Part shown: one piece after another, positions 25,270 to 34,688 of the stretch | How the letters are laid out: each line of letters begins with the position of its first letter | Numbering within the stretch: the stretch's first letter is position 1 | Source: an archaeon | GTDB taxonomy: Archaea; Nanobdellota; Nanobdellia; Pacearchaeales; GW2011-AR1 | Length of the DNA stretch: 64,000 nucleotides | Direction of reading: 5' to 3' | Assembly: GCA_018694115.1 (NCBI GenBank) | Contig: JABHNB010000001.1 | Coordinates: 19,861-83,860 of the forward strand | Translations under genes and position numbers: made by a program | The notes under the pieces: generated by a model | Database searches by the model: none | Seen by the model: the letters and a program-made list of their open reading frames with translations, nothing else | Told to the model about the DNA's origin: nothing

Positions 25270-27021
25270 TTAATAATTAGTCCGAGGTTGCTGCGGTTGG
25301 TCCCCATTTTTCTTCAGATTCTCATGTAAATGTTTGAAGTATTCTTCACTACTAGAGTTGGCCATTCTTTCGACGATTAACTCGGGGGTTGAATGAGCTA
25401 GCCTTCCTAACACGGGATTATGATCTACGATTAGGTTGTAGTTGCTGTCGAGGCCTTTTGCTTCGATTCCATCGATTCTTGCGTTCTTGGGAAGAGTTTT
25501 CTTGATTTCATGGCCGAGATGGGTTGCTAGGACCATAAAACAGTTCTTCTTGATGAAGAACTCTGCAGTGGAAGCGATTATCTTACCTGCTACTCCCGGT
25601 TCGGTTACGGATTCTATTTCGTCGGCTAAGATTAGAGTTTGATTTCCTGGGCGAATCTTTGACATTTGGGTTAGAAGTGTTTCAAATGCTCCCTTACTTG
25701 CCGAGCCTTTGTTCTTTGCGAAATAGTATACTTCTGAGAAGGTTGGAAGTTGGATTTCTCCCCTTATTGGAAGTCCTAGTTGGAATAGGGATATATTTTG
25801 TAGAATATGTTCGATTAGAGTTGTCTTTCCACCGCTATTAGCCCCTGTAAGTATTGAGCACTTGTGGAAATTGTCGAGTTTGAAGCTAACTGGCTGAGCA
25901 TTATCTAGAAACATGTTTGATGCGTTTGAGAATGTGAGATGTTCTGCATGTGCTGGGAAGGTTGTGTTTTCTTGGATGAAATTTGCTACACCAAGACAGA
26001 AGTCTTCGATTAGTAGAAGTGTGGAGAGTTTTTTTAGCTTGATTGGAATTGTCTTTAGGCTTTCTGCGTGTCGCTTTATGTTTTCTGCGAGATTTGTGAA
26101 TTCGTTTGCACTCTGTCTTTTTATTTGATCATCAAGTTCCTTTTGATCTATTTCTACAGGGATCTTTATATTGAAAATATGTTGAGATAGTCCGGTCTCT
26201 TCTATTGAATCTTCGATTATTTTTTGGAAAGTTGGAGGCATTTTACCCTCGCTGAGCATTTTTAGAAGAGAATCTCCAGAGATTGTTAGTTCTTTTACCT
26301 TGTTTGATATTTTTTCATTTATATCTTCTAAGACTTTCTCTACTTCTTCTATTGAGATTATCTTTCCCATTTTGCTATCTATTAGATTGAATAGAGGTTC
26401 TAGCTCTCTGAGAATTGTTTGGACTTCTTCTGAGGGGTTGGATTGTTTTATTATGTTGAAGTTGTCTTTCCATCCCGACAAGAGTTCGAGATATCTTTCA
26501 AGGTAAACATTATCTACAGAATCTATGAAAACTGTTTGTGGGAGCTGCTCTAAGGTCCGTTTGTAGTCATCACAGTTGATTACTTGAACGATATCATAGT
26601 TTTCTAGATCTTGAACGTCCCTTTCGGAAACTAGGAGCTGAACTGGGCAACTTAGATTCTTTAGATGGACAAATGTTGATTCATCTTCTGTAACAATTAT
26701 GATTTCGTATTTTGGACTCCAAGTTTGTCTTGGTTTTGAGAGGTTTCTTAGAAAGGTGTTGTCTCCTTTAGTTAGTTGTTTGAAAAAGTATTGTCTTCTA
26801 AGGATTTCTTGTATTTGATCTGTAAATTGGAAGTAGTGCCAGATGTTTGAGGTTTCTGGGAATTTGAAGTTAGATGAGATTTTTGTGAGGACTTTTTGAT
26901 GGATTGCCTTCGCGTCACGTGTTTTGAATATTGAATCTTTAGAGGGTTTTAGGTAGGATTTTGAAGTGCTAAATGGGGAAAGTTCATTATCCAAGATAAA
27001 TTGCATCATCTCTCTTTTCAT
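25270..27021 (-). CDS. MutS-related ATPase
   Basis: 583 aa. The C-terminal third is a MutS domain V: ILTGANSGGKTTLIEHIL (Walker A), LILADEIESVTEPG (Walker B region) and VLATHLGHEIKK (the H-loop). The N-terminal part is divergent and helical with coiled coils (core/lever domain) and lacks the MutS mismatch-binding N-terminus, so it is closer to MutS2-like or archaeal MutS-related proteins than to a true mismatch sensor. A Smr nuclease domain is not seen. The end encodes QPQQPRTNY, which overlaps the 15-nt repeat shared with 21840-21854. Confidence 0.85.
   Translation of the reverse strand: MKREMMQFILDNELSPFSTSKSYLKPSKDSIFKTRDAKAIHQKVLTKISSNFKFPETSNIWHYFQFTDQIQEILRRQYFFKQLTKGDNTFLRNLSKPRQTWSPKYEIIIVTEDESTFVHLKNLSCPVQLLVSERDVQDLENYDIVQVINCDDYKRTLEQLPQTVFIDSVDNVYLERYLELLSGWKDNFNIIKQSNPSEEVQTILRELEPLFNLIDSKMGKIISIEEVEKVLEDINEKISNKVKELTISGDSLLKMLSEGKMPPTFQKIIEDSIEETGLSQHIFNIKIPVEIDQKELDDQIKRQSANEFTNLAENIKRHAESLKTIPIKLKKLSTLLLIEDFCLGVANFIQENTTFPAHAEHLTFSNASNMFLDNAQPVSFKLDNFHKCSILTGANSGGKTTLIEHILQNISLFQLGLPIRGEIQLPTFSEVYYFAKNKGSASKGAFETLLTQMSKIRPGNQTLILADEIESVTEPGVAGKIIASTAEFFIKKNCFMVLATHLGHEIKKTLPKNARIDGIEAKGLDSNYNLIVDHNPVLGRLAHSTPELIVERMANSSSEEYFKHLHENLKKNGDQPQQPRTNY
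25285..25299. repeat. 15-nt repeat at the end of the MutS-like gene
   Basis: AGGTTGCTGCGGTTG, identical to 21840-21854. Here it is translated as part of the C-terminus on the minus strand. It lies next to the end of the convergent + strand gene, as does the other copy. Confidence 0.6.
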
Positions 27022-27083
27022 ATAGGGGTTGGGCCAAAATTGTTTATAAGTACTTATGTTGTTTAGGATATATGTTGATCAGA

Positions 27084-28511
27084 TTAATCTCTCTTGGATT
27101 GACTTCGTCTTGTATTTCTACCGCTTCCATGGAATCCGGATCTGCCGCCATTAGATGAAGAACTTCTTCGTGGGCCGTCGGATCTTCTAGGGCCGCCAAA
27201 GCTTCTACCGCCTTCGCTTCGTCTTGGACCTGAGCTTCCGCCACTTGAGCTTCTTCGTGGACCATCACTTCTTCCCCTGCCACCAAAGCTTCTTCCGCCA
27301 GATCTTCCGAATCCTCCACTGGACCTTCCACCGCCTCGGCTATTGCCTCCTCGGCTGAATCGTCCACCTTCTCTTCGGGGTTCAATTATTAATGATACTC
27401 TTTCAATTCTTGGGTTTTCTGCTCTTTCGATCTTCATTTCTGGATGACGTCTCTGAAGATTTGCGAAGTTATCATAATCTCTGCTTCCTAAAATGCTAAT
27501 TGCGCTACCTTCTGCTCCTGCTCGTGCAGTTCTACCTATTCTATGAACGTGATCTTTTGCATCGCTTGCTACATCATAATTGTATACATGTGAAACTCCG
27601 CTGATGTCTAAACCTCTTGCTGCAACATCTGTACAGACTAAAACGCTTACGTTTGAGGAATCGAATTTCTTAAGAACTTGATTTCTTCTTGCTTGTGTAA
27701 GTCCACCATGAATTACTTGTGCATCGATTTTTTGTGCCCGAAGATTTTTTGTAACAAAGTCTGCGTTTCTTCTCGTATTACAGAAGATCATAACTAAGCA
27801 TGACTTTTCATTCTTTAGTAAGTGAACTAAGAGTGAGAATTTTAAATTATCTTGTACGTCGTAGAAAACTTGCTTTAGTTTTGAAGTGTCTACATAGGAC
27901 TTAACTGAGATTTCTGTTGGTGAATTCATGTATTTGTCTGCGAAACTTGCAAGGTCTTGTGTGATTGTTGCTGAAAATAATAGTGTTTGTCTCTCTTTTG
28001 GGCATTCTCTTACAATTTTTGCTACATCATCTTTGAATCCCATGTCCCACATTCTGTCTGCTTCGTCAAGAATTAAGGTTTTTACCTTGGATAAATCGAT
28101 TGAATTTCTTTGTAAGTGATCAAGTAATCTTCCAGGTGTTGCAACAACAATATCTGAGTATGCAAGTCTTTTGATTTGATTTTCAATTGAAACTCCTCCG
28201 TAAACAGGTGTAACTTCTAGATCTTTATGGTATGCGAAGTCCTTAATTGCTCCTGCCACTTGCTCTGCAAGCTCTCTTGTAGGGGTAAGAATAAGTCCTT
28301 TGATTCCTCCGCCCTTTTCTGTTGACTTAATTAGTCCTGAACCGAAGGCTAGAGTCTTACCCGATCCGGTTGCGGAGCCAGCAATAACGTCTTTTCCTTC
28401 CATTATTAGAGGAATTGTTTTCTCTTGTATTTCGCTGGGTTCTGTAAACTTTTTTGCTGAAATTGTTTTCAACACATGTTCACAAAGTCCCAATTTTTCG
28501 AACTTTTCCAT
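27084..28511 (-). CDS. DEAD-box RNA helicase with Arg/Gly/Ser-rich tail
   Basis: 475 aa. Q-motif region (EPSEIQEKTIPLI), GSATGSGKTLAF (motif I), PTRELAEQV (Ia), ILDEADRMWDMGF (II), LLFSATIT (III), VLVCTDVAARGLDI (V) and HRIGRTARAG (VI): complete. Residues ~375-475 are low-complexity GGR/SSGG/RRS repeats that bind RNA in cold-shock helicases. It probably unwinds RNA during ribosome assembly or decay. The tail accounts for the GC-rich repeat-like DNA at 27090-27380. Confidence 0.95.
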   Translation of the reverse strand: MEKFEKLGLCEHVLKTISAKKFTEPSEIQEKTIPLIMEGKDVIAGSATGSGKTLAFGSGLIKSTEKGGGIKGLILTPTRELAEQVAGAIKDFAYHKDLEVTPVYGGVSIENQIKRLAYSDIVVATPGRLLDHLQRNSIDLSKVKTLILDEADRMWDMGFKDDVAKIVRECPKERQTLLFSATITQDLASFADKYMNSPTEISVKSYVDTSKLKQVFYDVQDNLKFSLLVHLLKNEKSCLVMIFCNTRRNADFVTKNLRAQKIDAQVIHGGLTQARRNQVLKKFDSSNVSVLVCTDVAARGLDISGVSHVYNYDVASDAKDHVHRIGRTARAGAEGSAISILGSRDYDNFANLQRRHPEMKIERAENPRIERVSLIIEPRREGGRFSRGGNSRGGGRSSGGFGRSGGRSFGGRGRSDGPRRSSSGGSSGPRRSEGGRSFGGPRRSDGPRRSSSSNGGRSGFHGSGRNTRRSQSKRD

Positions 28512-28646
28512 TGTTTTTCGAATAATTTGTCAAGAATTGTTTTCTTGAACGTAAGTCCCCACGACTTTCGTCCAAGGACTTTAACAAGCGGTGTTTTCCG
28601 CTTCAAATTAAATGTTTATTATAACTATGAGGGTTTTTGAGGGTTT

Positions 28647-29051
28647 TTAAGGCTGCTGGTTTGCTTGGTCTTTTGATTCTGCCTCTGCCTTTCCATGATT
28701 ATACGCGTCTGCGAAAGCCTCCAGAGTATCTTGATTAATGGGTCTTGGGATGCCTAACATGGGAACTCTTACGGGGAATTTATCGCTTACTTCCATCTTA
28801 TTTGTTCTTGGATTAAATATTGCTACCTGATCGAATTCAATAAATCCTTGGAGAACATCTCCTACCCTTCCATATGTTCTTGCGCCATTAAACTCATAAT
28901 CTAAAAGCTTTCCAATATAAACTCCATAAATTGGGTGTTCTTTCTTACTTTCGGGAGTTATAAAAAATGCGTCGATGTTTCCTCTAGGCTTTTTAGGGGC
29001 GTCACCGCCATAAAAGCTCATATCAGTAGTATCGGTTATTCTTTCTGCCAT
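28647..29051 (-). CDS. Unknown 134-aa protein
   Basis: Start set at ATG 29051 (MAERITDTTD). An in-frame ATG at 29072 lies in the likely promoter, where an ATTTAAAA-like TATA element is ~25 nt before 29051. The middle (IYGVYIGKLLDYEFNGARTYGRVGDVLQGFIEFDQVAIFNP) looks like a small beta barrel. The C-terminus is charged and flexible. Not recognised. Confidence 0.6.
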   Translation of the reverse strand: MAERITDTTDMSFYGGDAPKKPRGNIDAFFITPESKKEHPIYGVYIGKLLDYEFNGARTYGRVGDVLQGFIEFDQVAIFNPRTNKMEVSDKFPVRVPMLGIPRPINQDTLEAFADAYNHGKAEAESKDQANQQP

Positions 29052-29162
29052 TATATATTCTAAGAATTTCATCTTTTAAATCTATCTATTCTGTAGTTAC
29101 TATAGAATGATTACTATTTAGCTTAGGGGAAGATTTATATTGATTGATCTTTTTTCTTTGAT

Positions 29163-29291
29163 ATGCCAAAGAAATGTCCTGCATGTAATAGTACTCGATA
29201 TGAGAATATTGAAGGGAATTCTAGATGTGCTAGGTGTGGTTTTGTTAATAAATCTACAGAAAATATTGATAGTATGTGTGTTGAGGATTAG
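29163..29291 (+). CDS. 42-aa zinc-ribbon protein
   Basis: Tiny gene with KKCPACNSTRYENI and RCARCGFVN, giving two CxxC knuckles 17 residues apart: a complete zinc ribbon of the transcription-factor/ribosomal type. Preceded by an AT-rich TATA-like stretch. It ends 2 nt before the convergent gene. Probably an RNA- or DNA-binding accessory protein. Confidence 0.6.
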   Translation: MPKKCPACNSTRYENIEGNSRCARCGFVNKSTENIDSMCVED

Positions 29292-29293
29292 AT

Positions 29294-30157
29294 TTATTCT
29301 TCTTTCTTAGCTTCTTCTACTTCTTCTTTTGCTTCCTTAATTTCTTCTTTTACCTCTTCCTCTTTTTTCTCTTCTTCCTTGTTTTCTTCTTTCTCGGAAT
29401 TCTTTAAGTCTTCAAGTTCTTTTTCTTCTTTTGCAAGTTTTTCCCTTGCTTCTTCTAATTTTACATTCCTATTCTTTCCGTCTTTTATTCTTTGGATTTC
29501 GCCTTCTTTCTTTTTGATCTCAGCTTCTGCTTTTCTTAATTCCTTTTCATCACGAAGATCTTCCCGGTGGGATTTGGATCCTCGCATCATAAGGGCCGTG
29601 AACAAGAGAAGAACCATGATTATTACTCCTCCGGAGATCGATGAAGTTAAGTTTATTGAACCATCTTCTTTGAATACGATTGCTTTACCTGTTGTAACAA
29701 AAAAGTTTGGTCCGTTTTCAATTGGTTCTTCAGGTTCTTCTGGCGTTTCAGTTACATTCTCGACGGTGGTGTTTGCTTCTGTTTCATTTGTAGTGTTTTC
29801 TACGAAGGCTTCTTTTTCTTTCTTCTCTCGAAGATTGATTAAAATATCTGAACCGTTTATGGAGAATGGTCCTTGTTCTACTTCCGATCTAATACTTCCA
29901 TCTTTACTAAATCTTAGGTAAATGTCTACTTCTGAGAGAGATGTTTCAATTTCAAACTTAACAATTCCAACATCAGTAAAGTACTCTGAGGCATAATATT
30001 TATCGCTACTAAATTCTGAAGTTCCTGTCGACTTAATTTTCATAATTGCTCCACTAAAAGAATCTATCTCGTCCATAACTGTGATGTTTGCTTTGTAGGC
30101 ACTGCTAAAAGATATTAGAAATAAAGCCAAAAATATAATACTCATCACCTTTTTCAT
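29294..30157 (-). CDS. Secreted/membrane protein with acidic-basic coiled-coil tail
   Basis: 287 aa. Signal peptide MKKVMSIIFLALFLISFSSA, an outer beta-rich domain (~20-115), a Thr/Glu/Pro-rich stalk with several N-x-T sequons (~118-145), FFVTTGKAIVF, then a membrane helix (~178-196: GGVIIMVLLLFTALMM), then a long cytoplasmic Glu/Lys coiled coil (~205-287). The arrangement suggests a type I surface protein. Common style in DPANN genomes; function unknown. Confidence 0.8.
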   Translation of the reverse strand: MKKVMSIIFLALFLISFSSAYKANITVMDEIDSFSGAIMKIKSTGTSEFSSDKYYASEYFTDVGIVKFEIETSLSEVDIYLRFSKDGSIRSEVEQGPFSINGSDILINLREKKEKEAFVENTTNETEANTTVENVTETPEEPEEPIENGPNFFVTTGKAIVFKEDGSINLTSSISGGVIIMVLLLFTALMMRGSKSHREDLRDEKELRKAEAEIKKKEGEIQRIKDGKNRNVKLEEAREKLAKEEKELEDLKNSEKEENKEEEKKEEEVKEEIKEAKEEVEEAKKEE

Positions 30158-30245
30158 ATGGATTAATGGAACTTCTCCTTTATAAAAATTTCTATAGTAG
30201 TAAGTTTTAAAAGCGATATCTTTCTTTATCTCTTAAGCATATGGA

Positions 30246-30316
30246 GGCCCCATAGGCTAATGGTAGACCGTCTCGTTTACACCGAGCAGGCCCAAGTTCG
30301 ATTCTTGGTGGGGCCA
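30246..30316 (+). tRNA. tRNA-Val(UAC), archaeal half
   Basis: 71 nt. The 7-bp acceptor stem GGCCCCA/TGGGGCC is perfect, T arm CCAAG-TTCGATT-CTTGG is perfect, and the anticodon loop TTTACAC gives UAC (valine). Discriminator A; no encoded CCA. Intron not present. The D stem and first anticodon-stem pair are imperfect, as often in DPANN tRNAs. Confidence 0.95.
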
Positions 30317-30348
30317 TAGTTCGAAAAGAGTTCTGATAGTGAATTATA

Positions 30349-30582
30349 ATGGCAAATTTGAAAAGAAGCTTGCTTAAGAGAATGACAGATATTGCGTCGG
30401 ATTACTATCGTGATAGGAGCTTAGAGTTTAAGCCAGGAGTTGCGGACAGATTACTTTTTGGGAAATTAATAGATGACAATCTGGAAGTTATTGAACATGA
30501 TCTGAAAACAATGCCCATCCAGACAGGTTACAGATGGATTGCATGTAACTTGCTAACGGAATATTTTGAGCTTTACAAATAA
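30349..30582 (+). CDS. Unknown 77-aa protein
   Basis: Small, helical, basic protein (MANLKRSLLKRMTDIASDYYRDRS). No motif recognised. It starts 33 nt after the tRNA and ends ~50 nt before the large nucleotidyltransferase gene; all three may share a transcript. Confidence 0.6.
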   Translation: MANLKRSLLKRMTDIASDYYRDRSLEFKPGVADRLLFGKLIDDNLEVIEHDLKTMPIQTGYRWIACNLLTEYFELYK

Positions 30583-30633
30583 CTATCAATAATTAGTAAT
30601 AACATTTAAATAGACAAGTTATGAAGTTAAGAT

Positions 30634-32547
30634 ATGGGCGATAGTATTGAACATAAGAATTCTAAGGAAGAAAAATCTGTTGAGCAAAACTTGGCGGTAG
30701 ATTATGTTCCTAAAGCAAAACTTGGTAATTTACCCGTATCTAATCAACTTGATGAAGAAGTTAAGAAGAAGATGGATAAGACTCGAAAAGAGATTGATGA
30801 ATTCAAGGATGAAATTGCTAAGAAATTCAAATATGTCGAGGCTATTGGAATTATTCCGGCTCAGGCAGCTAAAAAGATTGAAGAAGAGTTTGAAGTTCCA
30901 GAAGAAGATTGTAAAAGAGGACTGATTCATATTTTAACAGTTATCCCTGAGAAAAACTTTAAGGAAATTGGAAAAGTAAGACTTGAAGCAATTAATTTAG
31001 CTAAGAAAATCAATGCGAAGCTTTGGGTTCATGTTGTGACTCCAGTTGACATTTGGAATCTTGGTCTTGATTCTAAGTTTGATGTTATGGAAGCTTTGGC
31101 AATGTCTTTTCCGGTAATGGATAAGGGATTACTTGGTGCTCTTCGAGTTTCGCAGATCCATAAGACTCTTGTTTTGAAGAAATTCGAGAAGTATGTAACT
31201 AGTTATGTTGTTGGTGGATCTGTTGTTCGTGGTGAAACTATTAAGACTAGTGACGTCGATGTTTTTGTTGTTATTGATGATACGGATGTTAAGAGAATGC
31301 CCCGATTGGAGCTTAAGGAAAAGTTAAGGGGAATTATTTATTCTTATATACAAGAAGCAGAAGCAATTGCAGGGGTTAAGAATAAGTTATCTCCACAGAT
31401 TTATTTGCTAACTGATTTTTGGGAATCTGTAAAGGATGCTCACCCTGTAATGTTTACGTTTATCCGGGACGGTGTTCCACTATATGATCGTGGTGCGTTC
31501 TTACCTTGGAAGTCTTTGCTAAGGATGGGCCGAATTAAGCCATCTCCTGAAGCAATTGATATGTTTATGAGTTCTGGCGATAAGATGAAGGATACAATTG
31601 AGCGAAGGCTATTTGATATTGTAATTCATGAAATATTCTGGGGAATTATCACTCCGACACAAGGTCTGCTAATGTTGTATGGTCAAACACCTGGAAACCA
31701 CAAGGGAACTGTTAAGGCTTTCAGAGAGACATTTGTCGAGAAAGAAAAGATGATTGAGAAGAGATATGGAGATATTCTTGAAGAAATTGTTCTAACCTAT
31801 TTCAAGGGTTATGAACATGGAAAAGTTAAGCCTGGAGATGTTAGTGGTAAGGATGTTGATCGTTTGACTAAGGATGCAATAGACTTTTATGGAAGACTAA
31901 AGGAATTAAGATCTCAGATTGAGAAGAGAGTTCAGGAAAAATCTATTGAACAGATTTATACAGATATTTTCGGAATGCTTGGTTCATTGTTGAAGAAAAA
32001 GACTGAGAGTGCGATTATCAAGGAATTCGACGAGAGTTTGATCAAAGAAGGGAAATTCCCTCCAAGATTCTTAGATAGTTTGAAGTTTGTTGCTAAGGTT
32101 AAGAAAGATTTTGAGAAAGCTAAGAAGAAAGCGGCTGCTGCTAAACCTGAAAAAGAGGGTAAGAAAGGCAAGAAGACGAAGAAGGCTAAGGATGGAAGAT
32201 TAGAGGATGCTAAGTTGAGACGTGAAGTTGATAAGGCTAGAAAACTTTCTACAGAAGTTGTGAATGCTTTGGTTGAATATACTCAGAGATGCGACTTTAT
32301 GGCAATGGATAGAACTAGATTCTTGATTAAAGGTCGAGATATGACTGCTGAGGCTTTCTTCTTGAAAGATCTATTTGTTATTCAGGGAGCTAAGATTGAG
32401 AAGCTTTCCGGAGCAAAGTTAGTTCGATCGGATCCGGATGAATTGAAGAACCAGATAATGGCCCACAAGGACAAAGAAACAAAGATTGATTTCAAGGCCC
32501 TTGAGAATTTAAGGAAGATTTTTGGCGAGTTTGAATTAGTTTATTGA
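30634..32547 (+). CDS. Large nucleotidyltransferase-domain protein
   Basis: 637 aa. YVVGGSVVRGETIKTSDVDVFVVIDD (~residues 190-215) is a pol-beta nucleotidyltransferase motif with GS and D-x-D. A long helical region follows, then a Lys/Ala-rich linker (~500-530: KKAAAAKPEKEGKKGKKTKK) and a C-terminal helical domain. The N-terminal ~50 residues are charged and flexible. It may act on RNA or on a protein. Upstream TATA-like ATTTAAATA at ~30605. Lies just before the ribosomal-protein genes. Confidence 0.8.
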   Translation: MGDSIEHKNSKEEKSVEQNLAVDYVPKAKLGNLPVSNQLDEEVKKKMDKTRKEIDEFKDEIAKKFKYVEAIGIIPAQAAKKIEEEFEVPEEDCKRGLIHILTVIPEKNFKEIGKVRLEAINLAKKINAKLWVHVVTPVDIWNLGLDSKFDVMEALAMSFPVMDKGLLGALRVSQIHKTLVLKKFEKYVTSYVVGGSVVRGETIKTSDVDVFVVIDDTDVKRMPRLELKEKLRGIIYSYIQEAEAIAGVKNKLSPQIYLLTDFWESVKDAHPVMFTFIRDGVPLYDRGAFLPWKSLLRMGRIKPSPEAIDMFMSSGDKMKDTIERRLFDIVIHEIFWGIITPTQGLLMLYGQTPGNHKGTVKAFRETFVEKEKMIEKRYGDILEEIVLTYFKGYEHGKVKPGDVSGKDVDRLTKDAIDFYGRLKELRSQIEKRVQEKSIEQIYTDIFGMLGSLLKKKTESAIIKEFDESLIKEGKFPPRFLDSLKFVAKVKKDFEKAKKKAAAAKPEKEGKKGKKTKKAKDGRLEDAKLRREVDKARKLSTEVVNALVEYTQRCDFMAMDRTRFLIKGRDMTAEAFFLKDLFVIQGAKIEKLSGAKLVRSDPDELKNQIMAHKDKETKIDFKALENLRKIFGEFELVY

Positions 32548-32656
32548 AGTTACTAACACGTAACCTTTAAATACCCAATTTCCACAATATAATTACTCTT
32601 AATAGATACCTTTATGGAGAAATGCCCTGAAGTGAGTATATTTTTAAGATGTATAT

Positions 32657-32935
32657 ATGATGGTAACAGCAAAAGTAATCCAGTTCCGAAGGGGAAGAAA
32701 GACCTTCAAACCTAGACATTTCTTAATCGAGATTCCGGGTGTTGATGATCGTGAAGCTGCTAGCAAGTTTGTTGGTAAAACAGTAGAATGGAAATCTCCG
32801 GGAAAAGAACCTACAATTATCGTCGGTAAGGTGTCTTCAGCACATGGTGGAAATGGTGTTGTTAGGGCTATCTTTGAGAAGGGTTTGCCAGGACAGGCTA
32901 TTGGAACTGATGTTGAAATTGGAGGTAGTAAGTAA
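32657..32935 (+). CDS. rpl35ae: Ribosomal protein eL33 (L35Ae)
   Basis: 92 aa. VIQFRRGRKTFKPRHFLIEIPG, KFVGKTVEWKSPG and ISSAHGGNGVVRAIFEKGLPGQAIG-like text match L35Ae, an archaeal/eukaryotic large-subunit protein absent from bacteria. Start could also be the ATG at 32660. Its stop overlaps the start of the uL16 gene (TAATG), so the two are co-translated. Confidence 0.9.
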   Translation: MMVTAKVIQFRRGRKTFKPRHFLIEIPGVDDREAASKFVGKTVEWKSPGKEPTIIVGKVSSAHGGNGVVRAIFEKGLPGQAIGTDVEIGGSK

Positions 32936-33468
32936 TGGCACTTAGAAAAGCATCTGCATATTCGAAGAGATTTGCTCGACCTTTTACTAGAAAATCTAAG
33001 AAAAGAACTAAGTCGTATATCAAGACAGTTCCGAATTCTAGAATTGTAAAGTTTAAGATGGGAGATATTTCAGGATTCAATAAGGGAGAATTTCCAATTG
33101 TTTTAAATGTTATTTCCAAAGAACAAATTCAAATTAGAGACAATTCTATCGAGGCTGTTCGACAGTATTTCAATCGTTTCCTTCAACTTAGAGTTGGAAA
33201 GGAATTTTATTTAGAAGTGAAGGTTTATCCGCATCATGTTTTAAGAGAAAATAAAATGCTTACTGGGGCTGGGGCTGATCGTATGCAGACTGGTATGAGC
33301 CGAGCTTTTGGTAAGACTATTGGTCGAGCTGCTTTTGTTAAACCTGGACAAGCTATTTTTTGTATTGGTGTTAAGACTCAAAAGCATGAAATTGAAGCTA
33401 GAAAATTGATTCGGTCTGCTAAGGCTAGAATGCCATGTAAGGTTGGAACTGTTACTGTGAAGAATTAG
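32935..33468 (+). CDS. rpl10e: Ribosomal protein uL16 (archaeal L10e)
   Basis: 177 aa, normal length for the archaeal form. YSKRFARPFTRKSK at the start, YPHHVLRENKMLTGAGADRMQTGMSRAFGK in the middle (located by its ends YPHH and AFGK) and QAIFCIGVKTQKHEIEARKLIRSAKARMP near the end are diagnostic. A large-subunit protein near the peptidyl-transferase centre. One-base overlap with eL33. Confidence 0.97.
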   Translation: MALRKASAYSKRFARPFTRKSKKRTKSYIKTVPNSRIVKFKMGDISGFNKGEFPIVLNVISKEQIQIRDNSIEAVRQYFNRFLQLRVGKEFYLEVKVYPHHVLRENKMLTGAGADRMQTGMSRAFGKTIGRAAFVKPGQAIFCIGVKTQKHEIEARKLIRSAKARMPCKVGTVTVKN

Positions 33469-33514
33469 ATTTTTGGAGGGCATGATTTATAAGTTTGAAT
33501 ATCATTATATTTTT

Positions 33515-34594
33515 ATGAAAACATTTTTTATTTTAGGAAGGAATCCTGAGCTATCTCGGGCTGAAGTTAATGCATTTTTAGATGCGAGGGGCAGGGAATA
33601 CTCTGAAGTATTATTTGAGGAGAATTTTCTTGTTCTTGAAACTGGAGAAGGGGAGAAGTTTGATGTTCAGGAATTTGGTGGGGTGATGAAACTTGGAGAG
33701 ATTCTCTTTGAAGGAAGTGAAGAGGGTTTTGAGCAATTTGTCGACGATAAAGATCTTGTTCCATCAGATAAGTTTTCTTATGCTTTGTTTGGAAATGTTG
33801 ATACGGAGATATTGAAGGATAAGTTTAAGCGCGAAAAAAGAAAAGCTATGTTGAAACATGGTCGGAAGAGGATTAAATTTCAGGGTGGCGAAAATGTAGA
33901 ACTACCAAATGCGGATTTTTACTTCTTTCTTCATGAATTTGATGGGAAGATTTATTTTGGAGTTATTGATCAGAGTTATGATGCTTTTAAGGTGAAAGAA
34001 AGAGATATGGGTAAACCTGTTCGTAGAGAACATCTTGCTATTTCTCCGAGATTGGCTAAGATTTTGATTAATCTTTCGCGAGCTAAGCGTGGGGAATTGA
34101 TGTTGGATCCTTTTTGTGGTGTTGGAGGAATATTACAAGAGGCTTTATTGAAGAATATTAAGGTTTATGGAATTGACCACGATAAAAGTGCAATTCGAGA
34201 TGCAGATGTGAATTTGAAGTGGTTAGCAGAAAATTATGATTTGGACGTTAAGTGGAAATTAAAGAATATTGATTCAAGAAAAGCTCCAGATCTGCAATTT
34301 GGGGCGATTGCTACTGAAACTCCTCTTGGAAAGATTTTGAGGAAAAAGCCAAGTTCTGGTGAAGCGAAGAAGATTATTCAGAATTTTGAGGCGTTTATTG
34401 TACCTATTTTGACTCGTTTGAAGAAGTGTAAGAAGCCCTCTGCTAGGATTGCTATTACCTTTCCGGTGGTTGGAGGGATTAGAGTTGATTCTGCTAAAAT
34501 TGCTGATCGAGCAAGCCTAAAGCTTAGAGGCAAACCAATCTCCGAATTTCGAGAAGATCAGTTTATTTCTCGGGATATTGTTATCTTCTCTTAG
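33515..34594 (+). CDS. Trm11/TrmG10-like tRNA guanine-N2 methyltransferase
   Basis: 359 aa from ATG 33515 (MKTFFILGRNPELSRAEV, the family-typical start); TTG 33473 or ATG 33482 would add residues after a GGAGGG site. An N-terminal THUMP-like part is followed by a SAM domain: LMLDPFCGVGGILQEAL (~205) and VYGIDHDKSAIRDADVNL. Motif IV, usually (D/N)PP(Y/F), reads TETPLGK, close to the T-E-P-Y-L-G form of Trm11. It probably makes m2G/m22G10 in tRNA. Follows the ribosomal genes. Confidence 0.85.
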   Translation: MKTFFILGRNPELSRAEVNAFLDARGREYSEVLFEENFLVLETGEGEKFDVQEFGGVMKLGEILFEGSEEGFEQFVDDKDLVPSDKFSYALFGNVDTEILKDKFKREKRKAMLKHGRKRIKFQGGENVELPNADFYFFLHEFDGKIYFGVIDQSYDAFKVKERDMGKPVRREHLAISPRLAKILINLSRAKRGELMLDPFCGVGGILQEALLKNIKVYGIDHDKSAIRDADVNLKWLAENYDLDVKWKLKNIDSRKAPDLQFGAIATETPLGKILRKKPSSGEAKKIIQNFEAFIVPILTRLKKCKKPSARIAITFPVVGGIRVDSAKIADRASLKLRGKPISEFREDQFISRDIVIFS

Positions 34595-34658
34595 GGTAAA
34601 ATCTCGAATTCTTTTGTTTGTATCTTTGTAACTAAAGAGTAAGAACAAAACAGAAAGG

Positions 34659-34666
34659 TTTATAAA
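34659..34666 (+). promoter_or_regulatory. TATA box of the HerA-like operon
   Basis: TTTATAAA about 27 nt before ATG 34689; the first mRNA is likely leaderless. No comparable element is seen between the following genes, so 34689-38487 is probably one transcript. Confidence 0.6.
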
Positions 34667-34688
34667 GTCAAAATGGTGCCATTATACC

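Noticed and set aside
27090..27380. CRISPR-like repeat tract
   Set aside because: The repetition is the codon-level repeat of the helicase tail, with no regular repeat-spacer spacing. No CRISPR array was seen anywhere in the window.
27044..27385. Minus-strand Ala/Glu-rich frame at the end of the DEAD-box helicase
   Set aside because: Off-frame reading of the Arg/Gly/Ser repeat tail; the repeats produce the long open frame.
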